Source of the DNA: Pseudomonas sp. BN102
Lineage (GTDB): Bacteria > Pseudomonadota > Gammaproteobacteria > Pseudomonadales > Pseudomonadaceae
Length of the DNA stretch: 64,000 nucleotides
Assembly: GCF_029871245.1 (NCBI RefSeq)
Contig: NZ_SSON01000038.1
Coordinates: 46,941 to 110,940 of the forward strand
Direction of reading: 5' to 3'
Part shown: positions 43,793 to 51,816 of the stretch, piece by piece
How the letters are laid out: each line of letters opens with the position of its first letter
Numbering within the stretch: the first letter of the stretch is position 1
Translations under genes and position numbers: made by a program
Notes under the pieces: model-generated
The model's input: the letters and a program-made list of their open reading frames with translations, nothing else
Databases searched by the model: none
Told to the model about the DNA's origin: nothing

Positions 43793-43830
43793 CCCTCTCC
43801 CCAGCCCTCTCCCGCAAGCGGGAGAGGGGG
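43793..43830. repeat. right inverted palindrome flanking the DUF559 gene
   Basis: CCCTCTCCCCAGCCCTCTCC then CGCAAGCGGGAGAGGGGG. Its reverse complement matches the left element apart from one substitution and one indel. It also forms the beginning of tandem unit 1. Confidence 0.8.
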
Positions 43831-44083
43831 CGGTCCGTGCCTTGGCGGAAATGCTGAGCTCGGGCACCGATCATCCCCCTCCCGCAAGCGGAAAGGGAGT
43901 GGTCCGTGCCTTGGCGGAAATGCTGAACTCGGGCACCGATCATCCCCCCTCCCGCAAGCGGAGAGGGAGTGGTCCGTGCCTTGGCGGAAATGCTGAGCTC
44001 GGGCACCGATCATCCCCCCTCCCGCAAGCGGAGAGGGAGTGGTCCGTGCCTTGGCGGAAATGCTGAACTCGGGCGCCGATCAG
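43805..44083. repeat. four tandem copies of a 70-bp unit
   Basis: Units at 43805-43874, 43875-43943, 43944-44013 and 44014-44083 (70, 69, 70, 70 bases). Each begins with a CCCTCCCGCAAGCGG-type half hairpin and ends TCGGGCACCGATCA(T/G), with only a few substitutions between them. The first unit has the intact hairpin; later units have a shortened one. The 349-base gap between DUF559 and YpfJ genes is entirely this array and its flanks. Confidence 0.9.
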
Positions 44084-44123
44084 GCCCCCTCTCCCGCCTG
44101 CGGGAGAGGGCGGGGGGAGAGGG
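44084..44123. repeat. third copy of the flanking palindrome
   Basis: GCCCCCTCTCCCGCCTGCGG then GAGAGGGCGGGGGGAGAGGG, same orientation as 43393-43431. Together with the right inverted copy it bounds the tandem array. Confidence 0.75.
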
Positions 44124-44141
44124 TTACGGCGTATCCCATAG

Positions 44142-45014
44142 CTAAAGCTTCGCCGTGGCAAAGGTATCGCACCGCCCCACTTCCCCACGCTCGAACCCCA
44201 TCTTGAACCAGCGCACCCGCTGGGCCGAAGTCCCGTGGGTGAAGGAGTCGGGCATCACCTGGCCGCGTGCCCGGCTCTGCAGGCGGTCGTCGCCGATGGC
44301 GTTGGCGGCGTTGAGGGCTTCTTCCAGGTCGCCGGGCTCCAGCCAGTCCAGGCGTTTCTGCGCGTGGAAGGCCCAGACACCGGCCAGGCAATCGGCCTGC
44401 AATTCCTGGCGCACCAGCAGGCCATTGTCGCCTTCCAGCCGTTCGCCGCGCTGGCGGGCGGCGTTGACCTTGGCGGAGACACCCAGCAGGGTCTGCACGT
44501 GGTGGCCCACTTCATGGGCGATCACATAGGCCTGGGCGAAGTCGCCGGCGGCCTCGAAGCGCTGGGCCATTTCCTCGAAGAAGTCCAGGTCCAGGTAGAC
44601 CTTGCGATCACCCGGACAGTAGAAGGGGCCGACTGCGGCGGAAGCGAAGCCGCAGGCCGATTGCACGCCGCCGTTGAACAGCACCAGGGTCGGGTCCTGG
44701 TACTGGCGGCCGGCGGCCTGGAAGATGGCGCGCCAGGTGTCTTCGGTGTCGCCGAGGATGGCGCGGACGAATTCGCGTTCTTCCGGCGCGCCCGTGGGCA
44801 TGGCCGATTGCTGTTGCGGGTTGACCGAAGCGTTTTGCTGGGTGATCTCGCCGAGTATCTGCAGCGGGTCCTCGCCCATCAGCAGCGCCACGACCACCAC
44901 TATCGCGATGCCGCCCAGGCCGAGGCTCTTGCCACCGCCCAGGCGCATACCGCCACTCCCCATGCCTCCGGCATCTTGAACATTGTCGCTGCGACGCGCA
45001 CGTTGCCAGCGCAT
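44142..45014 (-). CDS. ypfJ: YpfJ-family zinc metallopeptidase
   Basis: 290 residues: N-terminal cytosolic segment, one membrane helix (LGGIAIVVVVALLMG, about 33-47), then a peptidase domain. Zinc motif HEVGHHVQTLLGVS (HExxH) and QELQADCLAGVWA with a third ligand. Typical start of the domain NGGVQSACGFASAAVGPFYC. Widespread family of unassigned substrate, probably acting on the periplasmic side. ATG at 45014. Confidence 0.92.
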   Translation of the reverse strand: MRWQRARRSDNVQDAGGMGSGGMRLGGGKSLGLGGIAIVVVVALLMGEDPLQILGEITQQNASVNPQQQSAMPTGAPEEREFVRAILGDTEDTWRAIFQAAGRQYQDPTLVLFNGGVQSACGFASAAVGPFYCPGDRKVYLDLDFFEEMAQRFEAAGDFAQAYVIAHEVGHHVQTLLGVSAKVNAARQRGERLEGDNGLLVRQELQADCLAGVWAFHAQKRLDWLEPGDLEEALNAANAIGDDRLQSRARGQVMPDSFTHGTSAQRVRWFKMGFERGEVGRCDTFATAKL

Positions 45015-45082
45015 GATCGCTCTCCCTTCGTTGTGCGAGTGTTCAGTGTTGACGCTGGCGGCAGGTGCCGCCAGCCCGGTCG

Positions 45083-45937
45083 TCAGCCCAGATCCGCTGG
45101 GGCCGCCAGCAGGCGGGCCTGGGCCAGCAACTGCACCTTACCGCCGACCTTCACCCGGTCGTCATCGCCCACGCACACATCGAGCCGGCTCAGCCGGCCG
45201 AGGAAGCGCCCCTGGGACAGGGCGAAGGGTTGCCCGTGGAACTCCAGCCCCTGCTCCACCATCCAGGCGGCCACCGGGCCTGCGGCGCTGCCAGTGGCGA
45301 TATCCTCCACCACGCCCAGCGGGTCCCAGGTGCGGCCTTCGCGGGCCTCGACCTCGATAAGGAAGACGAAGGCTGCACCTATTCCCGCCAGGGCGTCGTC
45401 GAGCAATTCGCGCTGTTTCGCCGCGGCGAGGCCGGCGGCGGTCACCGGCAGCAGCAGGTAGGGCAGGCCGGTGCTGACCACCTGGGCGGGGAAGCGGCGG
45501 TCGCGCTCGCTGCCGAAGGCGGCGGCGAAGGCGTCGGCACTGGCGTCGTCCAGGACCTGGCCGAACTCGGCGCGGCCCTGGTCCATCTCCGCGTAGAAGC
45601 CCTTGCCCTGGTGCCGGGTGGCGATGCGCACCTGCTTCTCCGAAAGGTGCAGCAGCCAGTCGGCAGGCGCTGCGCCGCCGTGCAGGTGATGCAGCAGGGC
45701 CGCCGCGCCGAGTATGGGGTGGCCGGCGAAGGGCAGCTCCTCCTCCACCGTGAACACCCGCGCGGAGAAGGCGTTGGGGCCGTCCAGCGGCGCCAGGAAG
45801 ATCGACTCGAACTGCCGCAGTTCGCGGGTCAACTCCTGCATGGCGGTGGTGGAGAGGCCGCGGCAGTCGGGAAAGACCGCCACGCCGTTGCCGGCCAGCA
45901 CACGTTCGGCGAATACATCGACTTGCCAGTAGTCCAT
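45083..45937 (-). CDS. PhzF-family isomerase-like protein
   Basis: 284 residues, diaminopimelate-epimerase fold of PhzF: WQVDVFAERVLAGNGVAVFP, catalytic-type Glu in ELRQFESIFLAP, LPFAGHPILGAAALLHHL, VEDIATGSAAGPVAAWMVEQ. No phenazine genes are present, so this is a stand-alone family member of unknown substrate. ATG at 45937 (MDYWQVDVFAERVLAGNG) after GGAGCCTGAA; ten extra residues upstream are in frame. Confidence 0.89.
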   Translation of the reverse strand: MDYWQVDVFAERVLAGNGVAVFPDCRGLSTTAMQELTRELRQFESIFLAPLDGPNAFSARVFTVEEELPFAGHPILGAAALLHHLHGGAAPADWLLHLSEKQVRIATRHQGKGFYAEMDQGRAEFGQVLDDASADAFAAAFGSERDRRFPAQVVSTGLPYLLLPVTAAGLAAAKQRELLDDALAGIGAAFVFLIEVEAREGRTWDPLGVVEDIATGSAAGPVAAWMVEQGLEFHGQPFALSQGRFLGRLSRLDVCVGDDDRVKVGGKVQLLAQARLLAAPADLG

Positions 45938-45995
45938 TTCAGGCTCCAGAAGAAAGAACGGCCGCATCAGGCGGCCGTCGGTGGAGGGAGATCGC

Positions 45996-46430
45996 TCAGC
46001 GTGCAGGATACGCGCTCAGCACGCTCCGCTGGCCGCCCTGGGCCACGCCTATCACCTGGTAGGCGTCGACGCGATCGCCCATCTCCATGCCCGGCGAACC
46101 GACGGGCATGCCGGGTACGGCAGCGCCCAGCAGGTCGGGACGGCCGCGCAGCTTCAGCACATCGCTGGCCGGCACGTGGCCCTCGACGAATTTCCCATCC
46201 ACCACGCCAGTGTGGCAGGAGCCCAGGCTGTGGGGCACGCCGAGGCGGGTCTTGACCGAGGCCATGTCGGATTCCTCGTGGTCGCGGACCTGGATGCCGT
46301 TTTCCTGCAGGTGACTGATCCAGGCCTTGCAACAGCCGCAGTTGGGGTCGCGGTAGACATCCATGGTGACGGGCTCGGCAGCCTGGGCGATGCCGGCGAA
46401 GAGGGTGGTGAGGAGGAGGAGGGAACGCAT
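45996..46430 (-). CDS. DUF411 periplasmic metal-binding-like protein
   Basis: 144 residues. Signal peptide (LLLLTTLFAGIAQAAEP) and a DUF411 domain with the Cys cluster RDPNCGCCKAWISHLQENGI, later His/Cys in GSCHTGVVDGKFVEGHVPAS and PGMPVGSPGMEMG, a Met-rich stretch. Proteins of this type are linked to copper or other metal handling (CopG-like); suggestive, not proven. ATG at 46430 is preferred (GGAG 7 bases upstream); another ATG at 46442 is in frame. Confidence 0.85.
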   Translation of the reverse strand: MRSLLLLTTLFAGIAQAAEPVTMDVYRDPNCGCCKAWISHLQENGIQVRDHEESDMASVKTRLGVPHSLGSCHTGVVDGKFVEGHVPASDVLKLRGRPDLLGAAVPGMPVGSPGMEMGDRVDAYQVIGVAQGGQRSVLSAYPAR

Positions 46431-46572
46431 GCTGAGCTCCATGCGGCCAGGCAGGCCGGTGACAAAGAAGGGCAGCATAGCGCCGTGCCTCGCAGGCCCC
46501 AAGCACAGGTCTGTTTCAGACTGTTCCCCGGCGGCCTATGCTTTTTCCTGCACTCCACGCGAGACCAGAGCG

Positions 46573-46959
46573 ATGCTCTTCACCCGCATCCTGCTCGGCC
46601 TGCAGGCCCTGATACTCACAGGCGCAGGCCTGGCCTACTTCATCCGTCCGGAGCTGATGGCCAGCCTCAGTGGCATGCTGCTGATGGACCCTTCTGCGGT
46701 CACCGATGTGCGCGCCTACTACGGCTGCCTGCCGCTGGGCATCGCCGCCTTCCTCCTGCTGGCCCAGCTGCGCCTGCAACTGGCGCGGGCGGCGCTGGAC
46801 CTGCTGGTGCTGGTCTACATCGCCCTGGCCCTGGGCCGGATCGGTGGACTCTGGCTGGACGGCAGCCTGGGGCAGACCTTCAACCTCTATGCGTTGCTGT
46901 TCGAGGTGGTCTCGGCGGGGTTGGCCTTTGCCGCGTTGCGCAAGCTGGATGGGGGATAA
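46573..46959 (+). CDS. DUF4345-like four-helix membrane protein
   Basis: 128 residues, four hydrophobic helices. N-terminal LFTRILLGLQALILTGAGLA and VTDVRAYYGCLPLGIAAFLL resemble the DUF4345 family (name from memory). Function unknown. Divergent from the DUF411 gene, convergent with trmA. Confidence 0.78.
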   Translation: MLFTRILLGLQALILTGAGLAYFIRPELMASLSGMLLMDPSAVTDVRAYYGCLPLGIAAFLLLAQLRLQLARAALDLLVLVYIALALGRIGGLWLDGSLGQTFNLYALLFEVVSAGLAFAALRKLDGG

Positions 46960-47003
46960 GGCTGGCGCGGGGGGCTGTCCACCCTACCTATGCCCCGAGC
47001 CTT

Positions 47004-48098
47004 TCAGCGGCGCTCCAGCAGGACGCCCGACTCCATGTGATGGGTATAGGGGAACTGGTCGAACAGGGCGCAGCGCGTGACCTTATGGGTATCGCTCAGC
47101 TGCTGGATGTTCGCCGCCAGGGTCTCCGGATTGCAGGAGATATAGAGGATGCGGTCGAAGCGCCGGGTCAGTTCGCAGGTGTCCGGGTCCATGCCGGCGC
47201 GCGGCGGGTCGACGAAGACGCTGCCGAACTCGTAAGCCTTCAGATCGATGCCGGCGAGGCGGCGGAAGGGCCGCACTTCGTTCAGGGCTTCGGTCAGCTC
47301 CTCGGCGGAAAGGCGCACCAGGGTGACGTTGTCCACGGCGTTGTCGGCCAGGTTGGCCAGGGCGGCGTTGACCGAGGTCTTGCTGATCTCGGTGGCCAGC
47401 ACCTTGCGCACGCGGGTGGCCAGCGGCAGGGTGAAGTTGCCGTTGCCGCAGTAGAGTTCCAGCAGGTCGTCGCTGCGCTCGCCGAGCGCCTCGAAGGCCC
47501 AGCCGAGCATCTTCTGGTTCACGTCGCCATTGGGCTGGGTGAAGGCGCCTTCCGGCTGGCGGTAGCGGAACGCGCGGCCGGCCACGGTCAGCTCTTCCTC
47601 GACATAGTCGCGGCCGATGACGATGCGCTTGCCCTTGGAACGGCCCACCAGGCTTACGCCCAGCTCGGCGGCGAGCTTCTCGGCTTCGGCCTGCCAGGCC
47701 TCGTCCAGCGGGCGGTGGTAGCAGAGGGTGATCAGCGCATCGCCGGCCAGGGTGGTTAGGAATTCCACCTGGAACAGCTTGAAGGAGAGCACCTGGCTCG
47801 CCTGCCAGCCGGCCTTCAGACGCGGCATCAGCTCGTTGATGCGGCGGCTGGCGATGGGGAAGTCCTCGATCAGCACCGGGCTGAACTTGTCGCCGGCCTC
47901 GAACATGGCGTAGTGGCGGTTCTCGCCACCGGTCTCGCGCCACAGGCGGAATTCGGCGCGCAGGCGGTAATGCTCGCGGGGGGACTCGAAGATTGCCGGC
48001 TCCGGCGCAGCGAAAGGCGCCAGCAGCGCCTTCAGGCGCTGCGTCTTTTCGGCGAGTTGGGCGGCATAGGCCGCCGGGTCGAACTGGGGACGACTCAT
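47004..48098 (-). CDS. trmA: tRNA (uracil-5-)-methyltransferase TrmA
   Basis: 364 residues. Makes m5U54 in the T-loop of tRNAs with SAM. Conserved [23 protein letters not shown] loop [37 protein letters not shown] and catalytic Cys in [19 protein letters not shown]-terminal [18 protein letters not shown] includes the base Glu. No TRAM domain, as expected for TrmA. Its ATG shares one base with the stop of the purine permease, so the two are coupled, as in the P. aeruginosa PA4719-PA4720 region (memory). Confidence 0.96.
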   Translation of the reverse strand: MSRPQFDPAAYAAQLAEKTQRLKALLAPFAAPEPAIFESPREHYRLRAEFRLWRETGGENRHYAMFEAGDKFSPVLIEDFPIASRRINELMPRLKAGWQASQVLSFKLFQVEFLTTLAGDALITLCYHRPLDEAWQAEAEKLAAELGVSLVGRSKGKRIVIGRDYVEEELTVAGRAFRYRQPEGAFTQPNGDVNQKMLGWAFEALGERSDDLLELYCGNGNFTLPLATRVRKVLATEISKTSVNAALANLADNAVDNVTLVRLSAEELTEALNEVRPFRRLAGIDLKAYEFGSVFVDPPRAGMDPDTCELTRRFDRILYISCNPETLAANIQQLSDTHKVTRCALFDQFPYTHHMESGVLLERR

Positions 48099-49390
48099 CA
48101 GTGGAAGAAACCCATCTTGATAACAAAGAGCACGGCGAGGATCACCAGGGCCGGGCTGAGTTCCTTGTAGCGGCCGGCCAGGGTCTTGATCGCGGCCCAG
48201 GCGATGAAGCCGAAGGCGATGCCGTCGGCAATGGAATAGGTGAAGGGCATGGCCAGGGTGGTGATGAGCACCGGCGCGGCGGTGGTCAGGTCATGCCAGT
48301 CGATCTCGGCCAGGCCCGAGGCCATCAGCACGGCGACGAAGAACAGCGCCGGCGCGGTGGCGTAGGCCGGCACGCTGCCCGCCAGCGGCGAGAGGAACAG
48401 GGCCAGCAGGAAGAGCACGGCCACCACCATGGCGGTGAGGCCGGTACGGCCGCCGGCGCTGACGCCCGCGGCGGATTCGATATAGCTGGTGGTGGTGGAG
48501 GTGCCCAGGAGGGAACCGCCCATGGCGGCGGTGGAGTCGGCGATCAGGGCACGGCCCATCTTCGGCATGTAGCCGTCGGCGCGCATCAGGCCGGCCTTCT
48601 TGGCTACGGCGATCAAGGTGCCGGAGTTGTCGAACAGGTCGACGAAGAGGAAGGCGAAGATCACGCTGACCAGGCCGATTTCCAGCGCGCCCTTGATGTC
48701 CAGCTGGAGGAAGGTGGGTGCCAGCGACGGCGGCATGGAGAAAATGCCTCCGAACTGGGAGACGCCGAGGGCGATGCCGAAGAGGGTCACGGCGAGGATG
48801 CCGATCAGCACGGCGCCGGTCACCTTGCGCGCTTCCAGGGCGATGATCAGGAAGAAGCCGAGCACGGCGAGGATGGGTTCGGGCTTGGTCAGGTCACCGA
48901 CGGTCAGCATGGTCACGGGGTGGGCGGCGACTATGCCGGCCTTTTGCAGGGCGATCAGCCCGAGGAACAGGCCGATGCCCGCGGCGATGGCCGAGCGCAG
49001 CTCCAGCGGGATGCTGTTGATGATCCATTCGCGGATCTTGAAGATCGACAGCAGGAAGAACATGCAGGCGGAGAGGAACACCGCGCCCAGGGCCACCTGC
49101 CAGGTGTGGCCCATCTGCAGCACCACGGTGTAGGTGAAGAAGGCGTTCAAGCCCATGCCGGGAGCCAGGGCGATGGGGTAGTTGGCGATCAGCGCCATGG
49201 TGGCCGAACCGATGGCAGCGGCCAGGCAGGTGGCGACGAAGACCGCGCCCTTGTCCATGCCGGTTTCGCCCAGGATGGCCGGGTTGACGAACAGGATGTA
49301 GGCCATCGTCAGGAAGGTCGTCAGACCGGCCAGTACCTCGGTGCGCACGTTGGTGTCGTGCGCCTTGAGTTGGAACAGCTTCTCCAGCAT
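48098..49390 (-). CDS. NCS2-family purine permease
   Basis: 430 residues, 12-14 membrane helices: [60 protein letters not shown]. This AzgA-like branch transports adenine, guanine or hypoxanthine with protons. ATG at 49390 ([18 protein letters not shown]); upstream codons to 49456 are not family-like. A purine riboswitch was looked for and not recognised in the leader. Confidence 0.92.
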   Translation of the reverse strand: MLEKLFQLKAHDTNVRTEVLAGLTTFLTMAYILFVNPAILGETGMDKGAVFVATCLAAAIGSATMALIANYPIALAPGMGLNAFFTYTVVLQMGHTWQVALGAVFLSACMFFLLSIFKIREWIINSIPLELRSAIAAGIGLFLGLIALQKAGIVAAHPVTMLTVGDLTKPEPILAVLGFFLIIALEARKVTGAVLIGILAVTLFGIALGVSQFGGIFSMPPSLAPTFLQLDIKGALEIGLVSVIFAFLFVDLFDNSGTLIAVAKKAGLMRADGYMPKMGRALIADSTAAMGGSLLGTSTTTSYIESAAGVSAGGRTGLTAMVVAVLFLLALFLSPLAGSVPAYATAPALFFVAVLMASGLAEIDWHDLTTAAPVLITTLAMPFTYSIADGIAFGFIAWAAIKTLAGRYKELSPALVILAVLFVIKMGFFH

Positions 49391-49583
49391 GTGTGGCTCC
49401 CCGTGACGCACAGCGTCATTGTTATGCAGCTGGCAGAAAGAAAAGCACAAATGCACGGCGGCCAGGCGCCATGGACTTTTCTCTGCCAGTCTGAAAAAAG
49501 GCGCGCATCATACCAGCTCACCCCGGAGCGGTGAATTTATGACCGGACAGACAGCTTCGGTTCCCGGGGCAAGGAGGACATTC

Positions 49584-50150
49584 ATGACTCATCCCACCCA
49601 TCCCCATGCCCTGATCGCCGTCGCCGACGGCGTGGAAGACCTGGAAACCGTGACTCTGATCGACGTGCTGCGGCGCGCCGAGGTGAAGACGGTGGTGGCC
49701 AGCGTCGAGAACCGGCGCATGATCACCCTGGCCCGCGGCACCCGCTTGACCGCCGACGCCATGCTGCTGGACGTGCTGGCCCAGGACTACGACCTGATCG
49801 TGCTGCCCGGCGGCATGCCCGGCGCCCAACGCCTGGGCGAGCACGAGCCGCTGGCCGAGCGGGTGCGCGAGCAGGCTGCCGCCGGCGGCTTCTTCGCCGC
49901 CATCTGCGCATCCCCGGCCATGGCCCTGCAACCCTACGGCGTGCTGCGCCAGCGGCGCATGACCTGCTACCCCTCCTTCAGCGACCGCCTGTCCGGCTGC
50001 ACCTTCGTCGATCAACCGGTGGTGGTGGACGGCAACTGCATCACCAGCCAGGGCCCCGGCACCGCCCTGGCCTTCGCCCTGACCCTGGTGGAACAGCTCT
50101 GCGGCAAGGCCAAGCGCAATGAAGTGGCCAAGGCGATGCTGGTGCCCTGA
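49584..50150 (+). CDS. DJ-1/PfpI family protein (YajL-like)
   Basis: 188 residues. DJ-1 fold with Glu in VADGVEDLETVTLIDVLRRA, the nucleophilic elbow Cys in FFAAICASPAMALQPYGVL, and ITSQGPGTALAFALTLVEQL. Such proteins detoxify glyoxals or protect from oxidative and carbonyl stress. ATG at 49584 after AAGGAGGACATTC; the 55 upstream in-frame residues are dismissed. Divergent from the purine permease. Confidence 0.92.
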   Translation: MTHPTHPHALIAVADGVEDLETVTLIDVLRRAEVKTVVASVENRRMITLARGTRLTADAMLLDVLAQDYDLIVLPGGMPGAQRLGEHEPLAERVREQAAAGGFFAAICASPAMALQPYGVLRQRRMTCYPSFSDRLSGCTFVDQPVVVDGNCITSQGPGTALAFALTLVEQLCGKAKRNEVAKAMLVP

Positions 50151-50181
50151 GAGGTGAAGGGCTTTGTCATGGGGGCTCTTT

Positions 50182-50281
50182 TTGTGGGGGCGATTTCAAT
50201 CGCTATGCAGGTCGCAGACCTGCCTTGCAGATCTTCAGGGGGCAGCTGCGCTGCCCTTGGCGAATGAATTCGCCCCCACAG
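50182..50281. repeat. paired REP-like palindrome (BIME-like), inverted arrangement
   Basis: Left end TTGTGGGGGCGATTTCAATCG, right end GGCGAATGAATTCGCCCCCACA; arms GCAGGTCGCAGACCTGC and GGGCAGCTGCGCTGCCC. Reads as the reference copy turned round. Between convergent DJ-1 and MFS genes. Confidence 0.85.
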
Positions 50282-50297
50282 AGAGCAGATCGCAGGC

Positions 50298-51506
50298 TCA
50301 GTGCAGCTTGTCCCGCTTGGCCAAGCTGGGGAACAGCTTGATCCACAACCCGGTCACCAGCAGGGTGCCCACCCCGCCCATGACCACCGCCGGCACGGTG
50401 CCGAACCAGGCGGCGGTGACGCCGGACTCGAATTCCCCCAGCTGGTTGGAGGCGCCGATGAACAGGCCGTTCACCGCGCTGACCCGGCCGCGCATCTCGT
50501 CCGGAGTGTGCAGTTGCACGAAGGCGCCGCGGATCACCATGCTGATCATGTCGGCGGCGCCGAGCACGGCCAGCACCGCCAGGGAGAACCAGACGGAGGT
50601 GGACAGGCCGAAGGCGATGGTCGCCACGCCGAACACCCCCACCGAAGTGAACATGATCCGCCCCACATTGCGCTCGATGGGGAAACGCGCCAGCCAGAAG
50701 GACATCACCAGCGCCCCCACCGCGGGTGCCGAGCGCAGCAGGCCCAGGCCCCAGGGGCCGGTGAGCAGGATGTCCTTGGCGAACACCGGGAGCAGGGCGG
50801 TGGCTCCACCCAGCAATACGGCGAAGAGGTCCAGGGAGATGGCGCCGAGTATGTCCGGGCGGCTGCGGATGAAGCGGATGCCCGCGAGCAGGTTTTCCAG
50901 GTTGGCCGGGGCCTTGCTCGCCTGCTGCTGGTTGCTCGAAAGACCGAGCATCAGGACGCAGGCGGCGATGTAGAGCACCGCCGTCGGCCCATAGACCCAG
51001 AGGCTGCCGAAGGCGTAGAGCAGCCCGCCCAGGGCCGGTGCGACTATGGTGGCAGCCTGCATGGCCGAGGCCGAGGCTGCCACGGCGCGGGGGAAGAGTT
51101 CGGCCGGGACTATGTTCGGCAGCAATGCCTGGGTAGCCGGCATCTCGAAGGCGCGGGCGGCGCCGAGGACGAAGGCCACGAGGAAGATCAGCTCGCGGCT
51201 GGCGCTGTCGGTGGCGCTGGCGAACACCAGCACACCGGCCACCACGGCCTGCAGCACCTGGCACAGGGCCGCGACGCGGCGGCGGTCGAAGCGGTCGGCC
51301 ACATGGCCGGTGTGGAGCATGAAGAGCACACGGGGCAGGAACTCCACCAGTCCCACCAGGCCCAGGTCGAGGACGCTGCCGGTGAGTTCGTAGATATGCC
51401 AGCCGATGGCGACGGTGATCATCTGGAAGCCACTCGCCGTGCAGACGCGGGCGAACCAGAAGGCCAGGAATGGACGGTGGTGGCGTAGGAGGGTGGCCGT
51501 GGACAT
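50298..51506 (-). CDS. MFS transporter (EntS/MFS_3-like)
   Basis: 402 residues, twelve predicted membrane helices. The A-loop HVADRFDRRRVAALCQVLQA between helices 2 and 3 is typical of MFS proteins; VRGAFVQLHTPDEMRGRVSA type sequence (residues about 325-345) marks the EntS/MFS_3 branch. Probably an exporter of an organic solute; substrate unknown. ATG at 51506 after a TGCATGTCC context; the gene is divergent from the molybdoenzyme operon. Confidence 0.88.
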   Translation of the reverse strand: MSTATLLRHHRPFLAFWFARVCTASGFQMITVAIGWHIYELTGSVLDLGLVGLVEFLPRVLFMLHTGHVADRFDRRRVAALCQVLQAVVAGVLVFASATDSASRELIFLVAFVLGAARAFEMPATQALLPNIVPAELFPRAVAASASAMQAATIVAPALGGLLYAFGSLWVYGPTAVLYIAACVLMLGLSSNQQQASKAPANLENLLAGIRFIRSRPDILGAISLDLFAVLLGGATALLPVFAKDILLTGPWGLGLLRSAPAVGALVMSFWLARFPIERNVGRIMFTSVGVFGVATIAFGLSTSVWFSLAVLAVLGAADMISMVIRGAFVQLHTPDEMRGRVSAVNGLFIGASNQLGEFESGVTAAWFGTVPAVVMGGVGTLLVTGLWIKLFPSLAKRDKLH

Positions 51507-51638
51507 GCAAGAAACTGCTTAGGCTGCTATCGATGACGCAGCCTACCACGACCCTTGAAACATTCGGTTGCATCCGCCGAACAGAGCGTTCGATCAGCGG
51601 GCGGGATGCGCCGGTCGCGCATTTCTAATTGGAGATTT

Positions 51639-51706
51639 CTGACTAAAGAGACAGATTTACTCTTTGTCTGCGTCAGGGATTTCGCTAATATTTGACTTTC
51701 AAGTCA
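51639..51706 (+). promoter_or_regulatory. promoter with overlapping dyads upstream of the molybdoenzyme operon
   Basis: TTGTCT (51664-51669), 16 bases, TAATAT (51686-51691) fits a sigma-70 promoter. It is overlapped by AAAGAG-N9-CTCTTT (51645-51665), framed by CTGAC (51639-51643) and GTCAG (51672-51676), and followed by TGACTT-TC-AAGTCA (51693-51706). These look like repressor operators; the regulator is not in the neighbourhood. The rest of the 310-base gap 51507-51816 shows no gene. Confidence 0.5.
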
Positions 51707-51816
51707 GATTCACCCTCCGACTATTCTTTCTGACAGCCCTTCCGCATGGCTGGGGCTGGCGGCTGTTTATTGCACAAACACTTGGGCAGGCTCCGGTCGG
51801 CCCACGAGGTACGGGT

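Noticed and set aside
43805..44083. CRISPR array
   Set aside because: The 70-bp units are repeated in full with no unique spacers, and there are no cas genes.
50164..50973. A 269-codon plus-strand frame opposite the MFS gene
   Set aside because: Ser/Pro/Arg-rich shadow of the transporter gene, beginning inside the REP-like palindrome.
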